23,956 nucleotides of DNA from Deltaproteobacteria bacterium (GCA_021372695.1 JAJFTY010000156.1:1-23956); one strand, 5' to 3'; counted from the first letter of the stretch, positions 1 through 7,356 are shown. Translations and numbers: made by a program. The notes: generated by a model from the sequence alone, not told the origin.

Positions 1-963
1 GACGTCGAGCAGTTTCCGGTGCTCCTCTTCCGCCACTTCCGAGCGCAGAACCTGCGCGGCCCCCTTGATCGAACCCAGAGGGTTCCTGATTTCGTGGGCC
101 AGGACAGGGGCCATCTTCTCCAGGAGCAGCGCCTTCTCCCGCTCCAGCTTCTCATCCAGGTCATAGGGCGAAGTGAAGACGTCCTTGATCTCGGGGTAGA
201 GCATCGTCAAGAGCCGCTTCAGAATCACCTGAAACGGGCCGATGGCGATGATGATGAGGAAGGAGACCATGAAGACGAGTGTGAAGGAGGGCGCGGGCCC
301 CTTCCCGAAGAAGCCGATGACCAGGTAAAAAACGATGGTCGTGAAGAGGGTGACGATCAGGACCACCAGAGCCCGTGTCATGATGTCGTGAAGCTCTGTC
401 AGATGCGGGTGGGTGATCATGATCAGGATGAAATAGAGAATGCCCGCAACGATCACATTGAAGAGCGGCTGGATGCTGCAGGAGGCGATGGCCGCGGTGC
501 AGGCGATGATGAGATAGACGATGCGCTTCTTCTCCGCGCCGGTGGCCCGCTTCTTGGCATAGACGATCAGGGAGAGATAGCAGAGGAGCAACACCCCGTC
601 CGCGTAGACGTACATGAACATCTCCAGAGGCTCCCAGCCTGCGACGGGGGTGAAGAGCACCGCGGCGAGCCCGATGCTGAAGAGGAGCGTGGTCCGGAGG
701 TCCCGCTGCCGGATCAGGCGCTGATCCGGGCAGAAGTCGCGGCTGAACTTGATCGTCAGGGGGGGAATCGCGAGCAGCCCCAAACGTTCGACGAGCAACC
801 AGATCTCGGAATGGAAGAACGGGCTGAAGAAGGTGCCCCCCTTGTGGAAGGCGATCGCCAGACAGAGGGCGGCAAAGGAGAGGTGGAGCGGCTCCCGCTT
901 CTTGTTGATCATCAGCGCCACGGACACCGTGATGCCCACCGCGGTCAGCATGAATATTTCCAT
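1..963 (-). CDS. Membrane sensor histidine kinase, N-terminal part (runs off the left edge)
   Basis: The reading frame stays open from an ATG at 963 to the window edge, giving about 321 residues. The first ~260 residues contain roughly seven or eight hydrophobic segments separated by short basic loops, as in kinases with an N-terminal multi-pass (7TM-like) sensor. A short charged linker (LDEKLEREKALL) follows, then a HisKA box with AHEIRNPLGSIKG around residues 289-301. His290 is the expected phosphorylation site, and the box resembles the NtrB/AtoS/PrsK group. The catalytic ATPase domain would lie beyond the window. The start is uncertain: an AGAGGAG sequence lies about 15 nt upstream of ATG 963, and a second in-frame ATG follows four codons later. 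The gene is divergent from the acyl-CoA dehydrogenase operon. Its signal and its partner regulator cannot be seen. Confidence 0.88.
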   Translation of the reverse strand, partial: MEIFMLTAVGITVSVALMINKKREPLHLSFAALCLAIAFHKGGTFFSPFFHSEIWLLVERLGLLAIPPLTIKFSRDFCPDQRLIRQRDLRTTLLFSIGLAAVLFTPVAGWEPLEMFMYVYADGVLLLCYLSLIVYAKKRATGAEKKRIVYLIIACTAAIASCSIQPLFNVIVAGILYFILIMITHPHLTELHDIMTRALVVLIVTLFTTIVFYLVIGFFGKGPAPSFTLVFMVSFLIIIAIGPFQVILKRLLTMLYPEIKDVFTSPYDLDEKLEREKALLLEKMAPVLAHEIRNPLGSIKGAAQVLRSEVAEEEHRKLLDV

Positions 964-1161
964 TGAGGACGAATACCGTACTCCTCTCGGGGAAGTCAAG
1001 GAGGGGGATCACGGTGCGTAGCGCACTTCGCACCCCCTCCATCGATTACGCACCCCGGGGCCGCATTTCCGGGACGGCGTCCCGGCAGGCGGAGGGATCA
1101 TCCAGCGCCAACTATCCGTCCGTCGGGTGCTTTTCCGGTATTTCGCTTCCGTCTTCAATCC

Positions 1162-1177
1162 TGGCACATTTGATGCT
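1162..1177 (+). promoter_or_regulatory. Sigma-54-like promoter candidate upstream of the acyl-chain operon
   Basis: The 307-bp gap 964-1270 separates the divergent kinase and acyl-CoA dehydrogenase genes. I see no gene in it. It contains TGGCAC at 1162-1167 and ATGC at 1173-1176, with exactly ten bases between the GG and GC doublets, as in the -24/-12 consensus (TGGCAC-N5-TTGC, one mismatch here). A start would fall near 1188, leaving a leader of about 80 nt before the RBS GAGGAG and ATG 1271. No sigma-70-type pair of comparable quality was found in the gap. No activator gene or enhancer site is visible, so this remains a candidate. Confidence 0.4.
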
Positions 1178-1270
1178 CAGCCCTGCGTGAACGGTCGGCA
1201 CGGAAGGCGCGGCGTATGATCCCCGAAGGCCCGTCTCGCCGGCCCGGGAGAATGAATCGAGGAGTAGTGA

Positions 1271-2470
1271 ATGGATTTCAACCTGAACGAAGAGCAGAAG
1301 CAATACCTGGACACGGTTCGCCGTTTCGTGGGCCGGGAGGTCTCCTCCCGCATTCTGAGCCTGGAAAAGGGTCATACCTTCCCCTTCGACATCATCCGGA
1401 AGGCCTGGGAACTCGGCATCCTGAACCTCTCGATTCCCGAGTCCGTGAAGGGCTACAGCATCGATCTGATCTCGACCGCCCTGATCATCCGGGAACTGGC
1501 CTACGGGGACAGCGGCATCGCCACATCGGCCATGTGCAACGATCTGGCCAATGCCGTGGTCGCCATGCACGGAACGCCGGAGCAGCAGCAGGCCTTCCTC
1601 GGCCCCTTCATGGAGAGGCCGCTTCTGGCCTCGTTCTGTCTGACGGAGCCCATGGCCGGGTCCGACAATTCCTCCATGACGAGCTGTATCCGGAAGGGGA
1701 AAAACGGTAAATACCTGCTCAACGGGACGAAGTGCTTCATTACCAACGCCTCCTTTGCATCGCAGTTCACCGTTTTCTGCAAGGTCGGAAAACCCTCCTC
1801 GCCTTTCATCGCCTGCGTGGTCGTACCCGCATTTGCCATTGAGCCCGATATGGCCGATCCCGATTCTGTTGCATGCCGTGAGATCCCGCTTCCCTGCGGA
1901 GGGCGGATCGTGACCGGGAAACCGGAGGACAAACTGGGACAGCGCCTCTCCAACACGGCAGCCGTGACCTTCGAAGACGTTGAGATCGGCGACGACCAGA
2001 TCATCGGCGACCGGAGGCTCGGGTTCCAGTACCTCACGGACGTTCTGGACTATGCGCGTCCCATGGTGGCCGCGATCGGTGTGGGACTTGCGCGGCGGGC
2101 CCTCGACGTGACCCTGGCGTACACGCGGGATCGGCGCCAGTTCGGTGAGCGGATCTGCGACCTGCCAGTCGCCCGGGAGACGCTGGTTGCGATGTGGAAG
2201 AAGACGGAGCAGGCGGAGATGGCTCTGATGAAGGCGGCCTTCATGGTCCAGCAGGGGGCGCCCGACCGGAGCGTATACGCTTCGCTCGCGAAGAATCTCG
2301 CCGCGGAGGCGGCCGTCTTCTGCACGACGGAAGGGCTGCATCTCCACGGCGGATACGGCTTCATGGCGGAGTATGAGATCTCGAAACTGATCCGGGATGC
2401 CCAGATCATCGACATTTACGAAGGGGTCCGGGAGGTCCAGAACATGATCATCGGCCGGGAGCTGGTCTAG
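1271..2470 (+). CDS. Acyl-CoA dehydrogenase family protein (first gene of the acyl-chain operon)
   Basis: The product is a 399-residue FAD-dependent acyl-CoA (or acyl-ACP) dehydrogenase of normal family length, introducing a trans-2 double bond. The N-terminal helical domain is followed by the FAD/substrate signature SFCLTEPMAGSDNSS (around residues 121-135). The C-terminal helical domain carries YTRDRRQFGERI and LHLHGGYGFMAEYEISKLIRD. The catalytic base is expected at Glu384 in IYEGVREVQ, the position used by short- and medium-chain enzymes. The start is supported by GAGGAG a few bases upstream. The next gene begins on the base after the stop codon, so it is almost certainly co-transcribed with the synthase genes. 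Family membership is clear. That it acts on a carrier-bound chain or starter is inferred from context; an ordinary beta-oxidation role is the alternative. Confidence 0.95.
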   Translation: MDFNLNEEQKQYLDTVRRFVGREVSSRILSLEKGHTFPFDIIRKAWELGILNLSIPESVKGYSIDLISTALIIRELAYGDSGIATSAMCNDLANAVVAMHGTPEQQQAFLGPFMERPLLASFCLTEPMAGSDNSSMTSCIRKGKNGKYLLNGTKCFITNASFASQFTVFCKVGKPSSPFIACVVVPAFAIEPDMADPDSVACREIPLPCGGRIVTGKPEDKLGQRLSNTAAVTFEDVEIGDDQIIGDRRLGFQYLTDVLDYARPMVAAIGVGLARRALDVTLAYTRDRRQFGERICDLPVARETLVAMWKKTEQAEMALMKAAFMVQQGAPDRSVYASLAKNLAAEAAVFCTTEGLHLHGGYGFMAEYEISKLIRDAQIIDIYEGVREVQNMIIGRELV

Positions 2471-3460
2471 ATGCTATACCTGCACGGCATCGGCCATTTT
2501 CATCCGGAGAACGTCATCACGAACCGGTTCCTCGAGGAGCTCGGAATCGGGGCCGACGAGGCCTGGATCCTCGAGCGCGTTGGAATCCGCGAGCGGCGGA
2601 CGGTGCTTCCGCTCGACTACATCCGTGAGACGAAGAACCTTGACCCGCGGGCGGCCTACGAGGCGAGCCTCTACCGGAACGCCGAAACGGCGGCTGCCGC
2701 AGCGAGGATGGCGCTCGACCGGGCTGGTCTCCGGCCGGATGACAGCGGACTGGTCGTCTCCGGCTGCTGCACCCCCGAGCACACGACACCCGCGGAGGCG
2801 GCAACGGTCGCGGCCGAGCTGGGGATCGACGCCCCCTGTCTCGACCTGAACTCGGCCTGCACCACCTTCGGAATGCATGTCGACTGGATCGACCGGATGG
2901 CGGCGGACCGCCTTCCGCCCTTCATTCTGGCCGTTCAGCCGGAGAATTTCACCCGCTCGATCAACTTCGGCGACCGCTCGTCGGCTGTTCTGTTCGGAGA
3001 CGGAAGCACGGCAGCGGTGCTGTCGGCGACGGTCCCGGCGCGGGCGGCCTTCGTGCAGTCCCTCTGCGGGACGAATGCACGACGCTGGGGCAGGGTGACG
3101 ATCCCTCACACGGGCCATTTCCGCCAGGATGGCCACTCCGTCCAGGGATTTGCGATCCGCCGGATGACGGACTCCGTCCGCTGCCTCAGGTCCATTCCCG
3201 AGAATGGGGGCTCTTTCCGCTTCATCGGCCACCAGGCGAACCTGGGGGCACTCAGGACGGTTTGCGAACGGATGGGAATCCCCGAGGCGGAGCACTGGTT
3301 CAACGTGGATGAATTCGGGAACACCGGGTGCGCCGGAGCCCCCTCCGTACTCAGCAAACACTGGGCGGATCTCCGGCCGGGCGACCGCGTCGCGATCTGT
3401 CTCGTCGGTGCGGGACTCACCTGGGTCCACCTGCTCCTTGCGGTGGAGGAGTTGTCATGA
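2471..3460 (+). CDS. 3-oxoacyl-ACP synthase III (KAS III/FabH-like)
   Basis: This 329-residue thiolase-fold condensing enzyme would join an acyl-CoA starter to malonyl-ACP to begin a chain. The complete KAS III triad is visible: Cys130 in LNSACTTFG, His254 in FIGHQANLG and Asn284 in EFGNTGCAGAPSVLS. The N-terminal half contains SGCCTPEHTTPAEAA and the C-terminal end has GDRVAICLVGAGLTW, both typical of the family. It starts immediately after the acyl-CoA dehydrogenase stop and overlaps the following gene through an ATGA junction, indicating translational coupling. The residues around the active-site Cys differ from housekeeping FabH, so the starter specificity is probably not simple acetyl-CoA; this is inference. 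No regulatory feature is specific to this gene. Confidence 0.95.
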   Translation: MLYLHGIGHFHPENVITNRFLEELGIGADEAWILERVGIRERRTVLPLDYIRETKNLDPRAAYEASLYRNAETAAAAARMALDRAGLRPDDSGLVVSGCCTPEHTTPAEAATVAAELGIDAPCLDLNSACTTFGMHVDWIDRMAADRLPPFILAVQPENFTRSINFGDRSSAVLFGDGSTAAVLSATVPARAAFVQSLCGTNARRWGRVTIPHTGHFRQDGHSVQGFAIRRMTDSVRCLRSIPENGGSFRFIGHQANLGALRTVCERMGIPEAEHWFNVDEFGNTGCAGAPSVLSKHWADLRPGDRVAICLVGAGLTWVHLLLAVEELS

Positions 3461-4047
3461 CCTACGAAGAGTTTCAGAAGAGTTCCCGCTTCAGTCAGGA
3501 AGAGCTGATTGCCTTTGCCTACGGGACATTGGTGGAGGTGCCCCCGGAAGGTTTTGCGGCTCGTTTGCCGGCGCCGCCTTTCTTGATGGTGGATCGGATC
3601 CTGGAGGTGAGCGGCGACGGCCGAAAGGGGAAGATCGTGGCCGAGCAGGAGATCCGCATGGACGGCTGGTATTTCCAGTGCCACATGCCTGCGGACCCGG
3701 TCCAGCCGGGATGCCTCTGTGTGGACGCCATCTGGCAGCTCCTCGGTTTTTTCTGCGTCTGGCGCGGGGCACTTGGATCCGGTCGGGCGCTTGGCTGCGG
3801 CGAGGTGGCCTTCAGCGGCCAGATCCGCCCGTTCAATCGGCTCGTGCGCTATGAGGTCGACGTTCGCCGTTTCGCTCACCTTAAAGAGTCGGGGACAAGC
3901 ATCGTCATCGGCGAGGGGCGGGTCTTTGTCGACGGCGAGGAGATTGCCGAGATCCACGATGCGAAGACGGGCGTCTTTCAGGGGATCGCCTATCCGGACT
4001 ATCCCCGCCGGTCGGCCAACAGCATCGGCGGACGGATGGGAGGGTGA
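3457..4047 (+). CDS. fabA: FabA-type 3-hydroxyacyl-ACP dehydratase/isomerase
   Basis: The 196-residue product closely follows the hot-dog-fold FabA pattern: LPAPPFLMVDRI, then WYFQCHMPADPVQPGCLCVDAIWQLLGFF, then GEVAFSGQIRP. (These are separate blocks.) The catalytic pair His76 and Asp90 matches His70/Asp84 of Escherichia coli FabA. Asp rather than Glu is the mark of FabA over FabZ and goes with the ability to isomerise trans-2 to cis-3 double bonds anaerobically. ATG 3457 overlaps the KAS III stop (ATGA) and is preceded by GGTGGAGGAG, so this start is well supported even though the frame is open further upstream. It is about 25 residues longer than the E. coli enzyme, mostly at the C-terminus. 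In this operon it could place or keep a double bond in the growing chain; that role is inferred. Confidence 0.93.
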   Translation: MTYEEFQKSSRFSQEELIAFAYGTLVEVPPEGFAARLPAPPFLMVDRILEVSGDGRKGKIVAEQEIRMDGWYFQCHMPADPVQPGCLCVDAIWQLLGFFCVWRGALGSGRALGCGEVAFSGQIRPFNRLVRYEVDVRRFAHLKESGTSIVIGEGRVFVDGEEIAEIHDAKTGVFQGIAYPDYPRRSANSIGGRMGG

Positions 4048-4103
4048 GGCGCGATGAAAACAGGATTCCTCGTACGAATGGACGGGGCGCTTCGCCGGGC
4101 CGC

Positions 4104-4225
4104 TGGACATTTTTCGATCCTGCAAGCTCCTCGCTTCGCTGCCGGGAAAGAACTCGCGCTTCGCGCTCAGACAGCTTTCCCGGCGGCCGCTCCGTTGCGG
4201 GCGCAGGGTGCCCGAAAAATCTCCA
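4104..4225. repeat. Long nested inverted repeat between the fabA- and fabG-like genes
   Basis: The gap 4048-4352 (305 bp) holds no convincing gene but a nested palindromic structure. The outer arms at 4104-4116 and 4213-4225 match at 12 of 13 positions in opposite orientation (TGGACATTTTTCG against CGAAAAATCTCCA). A perfect 10-bp inner stem joins GCCGGGAAAG at 4141-4150 to CTTTCCCGGC at 4175-4184. A small GCGC/GCGC hairpin sits in the middle. Weaker complementarity continues outside the outer arms. It resembles dispersed intergenic palindromic elements (REP/MITE-like) known from GC-rich proteobacteria. No transposase is present. It could fold in the mRNA and separate expression of the flanking operon genes. 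Confidence 0.7.
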
Positions 4226-4352
4226 ATGCGTCCCTTGCGAAGGCCACTTCCCACAGCCGAGCAAAGCGAATGATTGGAATCCCGTTTTCCCTGCTGATGG
4301 TGGGGTTGGGGAAAAAATCGGGAAAATAGGGCCAGATCTGTCCCTCGAATGG

Positions 4353-5093
4353 ATGAAAATGGAAGCAAATGAAACAAAGGTTGCATTAGTGACAGGGGGC
4401 GCAACGGGAATCGGGGCGGCCTGCGTGCGGGAGCTTTCGGCGAAAGGGTTCCGGGTTGGGATCCATTACCGGTCCCACCGTGAAGAAGCCGAGCGCCTGC
4501 TTGCGGAGATCGGACCCGGGTTCCTCCTGTCGGCGGACCTGACCGCAATCGATCAAGTCGATGCGCTGATGGAACGGCTTAAGGGAGAGACAAACCGTCT
4601 CGATGTCCTGGTGAACAACGCCGGGGTCGCCATCAATGTCGACATGCAGCGGATGAGAATCGAGCAGTTCGACGCGCAGCGCGCGGTCCTGCGGGGCGCC
4701 TGGTATCTGACCAAACGTGTCCTCAGGCAATTCATGCTCCGGGCCGATTCCGGCCGAATCATCAACATATCGAGCGTCGTCGGCCACACGGGGAACGCCG
4801 GCCAGATTCCCTATGTGATGGAGAAGGCGGCGATGGACGGCCTGACGAAGTCGCTGGCCGCCGAGCTCAAGGGCCGGAACATCCTGGTCAATTCGGTGGC
4901 CCCCGGGTTCATCGCGACGGAGATGACCGCGGGCCTGCCCGAAGCGATCCGGGATGGAATCCTGGGACGGATCTCCCTCGGCCGGATGGGCCGGCCTGAG
5001 GAGGTCGCCGAGGCGGTCGGCTTCCTGGCTGCGGCGGGCTCTTACATCACCGGTACGGTGATTCATGTCAATGGAGGGATGTATGGAGGCTGA
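4353..5093 (+). CDS. FabG-like 3-oxoacyl-ACP reductase (SDR family)
   Basis: This 246-residue short-chain dehydrogenase/reductase is expected to reduce the 3-oxoacyl-ACP made by the condensing enzymes. The nucleotide-binding motif TGGATGIG is at residues 14-21 and NNAG at about 88-91. The catalytic Ser lies in INISSVVG (about 140-141), with Tyr154 and Lys158 in YVMEK. The C-terminus has NSVAPGFIATEMT and a final HVNGGMYGG, as in FabG. The frame is open back to 4044, but the upstream part is the inverted repeat. ATG 4353 (or 4359) places the Rossmann motif at the usual distance from the N-terminus. No good ribosome-binding site is visible for either. Its 3' end overlaps the next gene by 11 bp. 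NADPH preference is assumed from the family. Confidence 0.92.
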   Translation: MKMEANETKVALVTGGATGIGAACVRELSAKGFRVGIHYRSHREEAERLLAEIGPGFLLSADLTAIDQVDALMERLKGETNRLDVLVNNAGVAINVDMQRMRIEQFDAQRAVLRGAWYLTKRVLRQFMLRADSGRIINISSVVGHTGNAGQIPYVMEKAAMDGLTKSLAAELKGRNILVNSVAPGFIATEMTAGLPEAIRDGILGRISLGRMGRPEEVAEAVGFLAAAGSYITGTVIHVNGGMYGG

Positions 5094-5625
5094 TCGTTTC
5101 ATGCGGGAACGGGTTCTGGAGATGGTACCCCAGCGGCACCCCTTCCGCTTCATCGAAGATATCCTGGAACTGGATGAGAAGCATATCGTCGGCGTCTACC
5201 GGTTTGCCAGCGATGAATATTTCTACCGGGGCCATTTCCCGGGGTTCCCCGTGACGCCGGGGGTCATTCTGATCGAAACCATGGCCCAGACGGCTGTCGT
5301 GGCCTTCGGCCTCTACCTGAACCTGCTCCGAGGCCAGTCGGGAAAGCAGATGGATGACCTCATCACGCTCTTTACGTTTGCGGAGAACGTCGAATTTACG
5401 GAGGTGGTCCGACCGGGCGACCTGGTGATGGTCACGGGGAGGAAGGTTTACTTCCGTGGGAACCAGATCAAGGTCGACTGCGCGATGACACGTCCGGACG
5501 GCAGCGCGGTCTGTTCCGGCCTTCTGGCCGGGAAAGGCATTCCGCGGGCGCAGTTCGCGGCGAAAGGGGCGCCGGAAACCCTCTATCCGATCACGGCGCT
5601 CAGGACGGAAGGGATGGGATCATGA
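5083..5625 (+). CDS. fabZ: FabZ-type 3-hydroxyacyl-ACP dehydratase
   Basis: The 180-residue hot-dog-fold protein contains the FabZ core: MVPQRHPFRFIEDI, YRGHFPGFPVTPG and VILIETMAQTAVVAFG. Catalytic His51 and Glu65 correspond to the FabZ pair, so this is a plain dehydratase rather than an isomerase. ATG 5083 is preferred because GGAGGG at 5073-5078 is well placed for it. Earlier in-frame ATGs at 5065 and 5071 lie deeper inside the reductase gene and have no such site. It overlaps the reductase by 11 bp and the following synthase by an ATGA junction. It is longer than housekeeping FabZ (about 150 residues) because of a C-terminal tail. An operon carrying both FabA- and FabZ-type dehydratases suggests two different dehydration steps. 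Confidence 0.92.
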   Translation: MEADRFMRERVLEMVPQRHPFRFIEDILELDEKHIVGVYRFASDEYFYRGHFPGFPVTPGVILIETMAQTAVVAFGLYLNLLRGQSGKQMDDLITLFTFAENVEFTEVVRPGDLVMVTGRKVYFRGNQIKVDCAMTRPDGSAVCSGLLAGKGIPRAQFAAKGAPETLYPITALRTEGMGS

Positions 5626-6899
5626 AGCGCAGGGTGGTGGTTACGGGAATGGGGGTGGTCGCGCCGAACGGCCATGGGCTGGACCGGTTCGCGCAGGCAC
5701 TCCGCGCAGGGCGTTCGGGCATTCGCCACATCCAGGAACTGGCGGAGCTGAATTTCTCCTGCCAGGTGGGCGGCATCCCCGAAGGGTTCGATGAGGTCCG
5801 GCAGAGCTATTTCGATCATGAGAAGCTCCTGTCGATCAATGACAACATCGGGTATGCCTCGGTTGCGGCCGTGGATGCCTGGAGGGATGCAGGGTTTTCC
5901 GTTCCCGAGGCCGAGGATGACCGCGTCGACTGGGAGACGGGTGTGATTGCGGGCTCCGGGATCGGCGGAATGGACACGATCTCCCGGACGGTGGTCCCGA
6001 TGGTCAATGCCCGGAATGTCCGGCGGATGGGAAGCCGGATCGTCGAGCAGGTGATGAACAGCGGGACAAGCGCGCGGATCGCCGGGCTCCTGGCCCTGGG
6101 GAACCAGGTGACGTCGAACTCTTCGGCGTGCAGCACCGGTAACGAGGCGGTCATCGAAGCGACGGCGCGCATCCGTGGCGGCCTTGCCACGAGGATGCTG
6201 GCCGGCGGTTCGGAAGGGGCATCGCCCTACATCTGGGCCGGCTTCGATGCCATGCGGGTGATCTGCCGGAAGTTCAACGACCGGCCGGAGGAGGCCTCCC
6301 GGCCGATGAGCGCCAGCGCCGCGGGCTTCGTGCCCGGTGCGGGCGGGGCCTTCCTTCTCCTGGAAGAGTTGGAATCGGCCCTGTCGCGGGGGGTGCGCAT
6401 CTATGCCGAGATGCTGGGGGGCATGGTCAATTGCGGCGGCCACCGGATGGGAGGCTCCATCACCGCGCCGAACCCCGAGGGAGTAAGGCGGTGCATCCAC
6501 GGTGCGGTTGCCGATGCCGGGATCTCCCCCTTCGAGATCGATGCGATCAACGGTCACCTGACAGCGACCTATGCCGATCCGGTGGAGGTGAAAAACTGGT
6601 CGACCGCGCTGGGGCGGGGGCCGGAAAATTTTCCGTGGATCAACTCGACCAAGTCGATGATCGGCCACTGCCTGGGGGCGGCGGGCGCCATCGAGTGCGT
6701 GGCCGCCGTCCTGCAACTCCGGGACGGGTTCGTGCACCCGTCGATCAATTGCGTCGATCTCCACCCCGAGATCGCCCCGTTTGGCGCGAGGATTCCGCAA
6801 GCGGCCGTGGATGTGCCGGATCTCCGGATGATCGCCAAGGCCGGATTCGGCTTCGGCGACGTGAATAGTTGTCTGATCTTTCGCAAATGGGAGGCGTGA
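5622..6899 (+). CDS. 3-oxoacyl-ACP synthase II (KAS I/II, FabF-like)
   Basis: The 425-residue elongating condensing enzyme is of full family length. It starts RRVVVTGMGVVAPNGHGL and shows the Cys-His-His triad: Cys170 in SNSSACSTGNEA, His312 in INGHLTATYADP and His349 in STKSMIGHCLGAAGA, with the structural Lys344. It would extend acyl-ACP with malonyl-ACP. The first His motif differs from the common NAHGTST form of FabF, which may mark a separate subfamily with its own chain preference. Translation is coupled to the upstream dehydratase through ATGA. No chain-length-factor partner gene follows, so the enzyme probably works as a homodimer; this is inference. The following 197-bp gap contains another long inverted repeat. 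Confidence 0.95.
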   Translation: MKRRVVVTGMGVVAPNGHGLDRFAQALRAGRSGIRHIQELAELNFSCQVGGIPEGFDEVRQSYFDHEKLLSINDNIGYASVAAVDAWRDAGFSVPEAEDDRVDWETGVIAGSGIGGMDTISRTVVPMVNARNVRRMGSRIVEQVMNSGTSARIAGLLALGNQVTSNSSACSTGNEAVIEATARIRGGLATRMLAGGSEGASPYIWAGFDAMRVICRKFNDRPEEASRPMSASAAGFVPGAGGAFLLLEELESALSRGVRIYAEMLGGMVNCGGHRMGGSITAPNPEGVRRCIHGAVADAGISPFEIDAINGHLTATYADPVEVKNWSTALGRGPENFPWINSTKSMIGHCLGAAGAIECVAAVLQLRDGFVHPSINCVDLHPEIAPFGARIPQAAVDVPDLRMIAKAGFGFGDVNSCLIFRKWEA

Positions 6900-6905
6900 G
6901 ATGGT

Positions 6906-7028
6906 GCGGCTCAGGAAAAAGCCCGGATGCTGCGTTGCGCTTCGTTCCGCGGCGTTGCGGCGTACGCAACAGTACGCCTCACGTCTCGAAACTCGCGCGC
7001 CTTGCCTGCGGGCTTTTTGCAGAGCCGC
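6906..7028. repeat. Long nested inverted repeat between the KAS II and ACP genes
   Basis: Outer arms 6906-6924 and 7010-7028 are complementary at 17 of 19 positions (GCGGCTC, then AAAAAGCCC at the inner end). A perfect inner hairpin with GGCGTAC/GTACGCC arms surrounds a short loop near 6959-6978. The whole unit folds as one long imperfect stem and is REP-like. It sits only seven bases after the synthase stop. Smaller perfect hairpins follow at about 7029-7042 (CTGTT/AACAG) and 7058-7073 (GCGTC/GACGC) before the ACP ribosome-binding site. The GGGCTTTTT on the right arm could also act as a partial terminator for plus-strand transcripts. Confidence 0.75.
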
Positions 7029-7096
7029 TGTTAGAGAAACAGGCTTGAATTAAACGGGCGTCGTTTTTGACGCAATCAATGACAGGAGGAAAAGAG

Positions 7097-7348
7097 ATGA
7101 GTGAAGAACAGATTACCAAGAAGATCATCGAGATTTTGAGGAGCTACGTGAAGGATCCGACCCTGCTGGATAGGGCAACGCCCGAGACTCACATCCTCAA
7201 GGATCTGAAGGTCAACTCGGCCCGGCTCGTGGACATCATCATCAAGTGCGAGGATGTATTCGGGACCTCGATCGATGATGAGGACGCCGACCGGATCGCG
7301 ACGATCGGGGATGCCGTGGCGCTGATCCGTCTGAAGGCTGCGGCGTAA
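7097..7348 (+). CDS. Acyl carrier protein (dedicated, atypical attachment motif)
   Basis: This 83-residue acidic, helical protein has the ACP layout: a first helix (EQITKKIIEILRSYV), a long loop, then KDLKVNSARLVDIIIKCEDVFG and a C-terminal IGDAVALI helix. Ser41 is the expected site for 4'-phosphopantetheine. It lies in VNSARLVD, with Asn in place of the almost invariant Asp of the DSL motif. ATG 7097 is chosen over the in-frame ATG at 7079 because AGGAGG at 7084-7089 is ideally spaced. It is separated from the synthase by the inverted repeat but is followed closely by acyltransferase and phosphopantetheinyl transferase genes. It is therefore likely the carrier on which the operon's chain is built. 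Confidence 0.88.
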   Translation: MSEEQITKKIIEILRSYVKDPTLLDRATPETHILKDLKVNSARLVDIIIKCEDVFGTSIDDEDADRIATIGDAVALIRLKAAA

Positions 7349-7356
7349 GCCCGGTG

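Noticed and set aside
19..1042. Plus- and minus-strand open frames overlapping the histidine kinase
   Set aside because: The true frame is the minus-strand one that runs off the edge and shows membrane segments plus AHEIRNP; the others are acidic or Arg/His-rich artefacts.
1112..2347. Long minus-strand open frame opposite the acyl-CoA dehydrogenase
   Set aside because: Its translation is low-complexity, rich in Arg/Gly/His and without any family motif; it mirrors GC-rich codon usage of the real plus-strand gene.
4054..4329. Possible 91-residue protein between the fabA- and fabG-like genes
   Set aside because: The frame runs straight through the inverted repeat and gives a low-complexity sequence with no known features.
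4044..4352. N-terminal extension of the FabG-like protein
   Set aside because: The extra ~100 residues translate the repeat element; the Rossmann motif sits at the normal position only with the start at 4353 or 4359.
2474..4548. Minus-strand open frames opposite KAS III, FabA and the start of FabG
   Set aside because: They cross three real genes and two intergenic boundaries, with no recognisable domains; shadow frames.
5583..6800. Minus-strand open frame of about 405 codons opposite KAS II
   Set aside because: The KAS II frame has a complete catalytic triad; the opposite frame has no motif or suitable start context.
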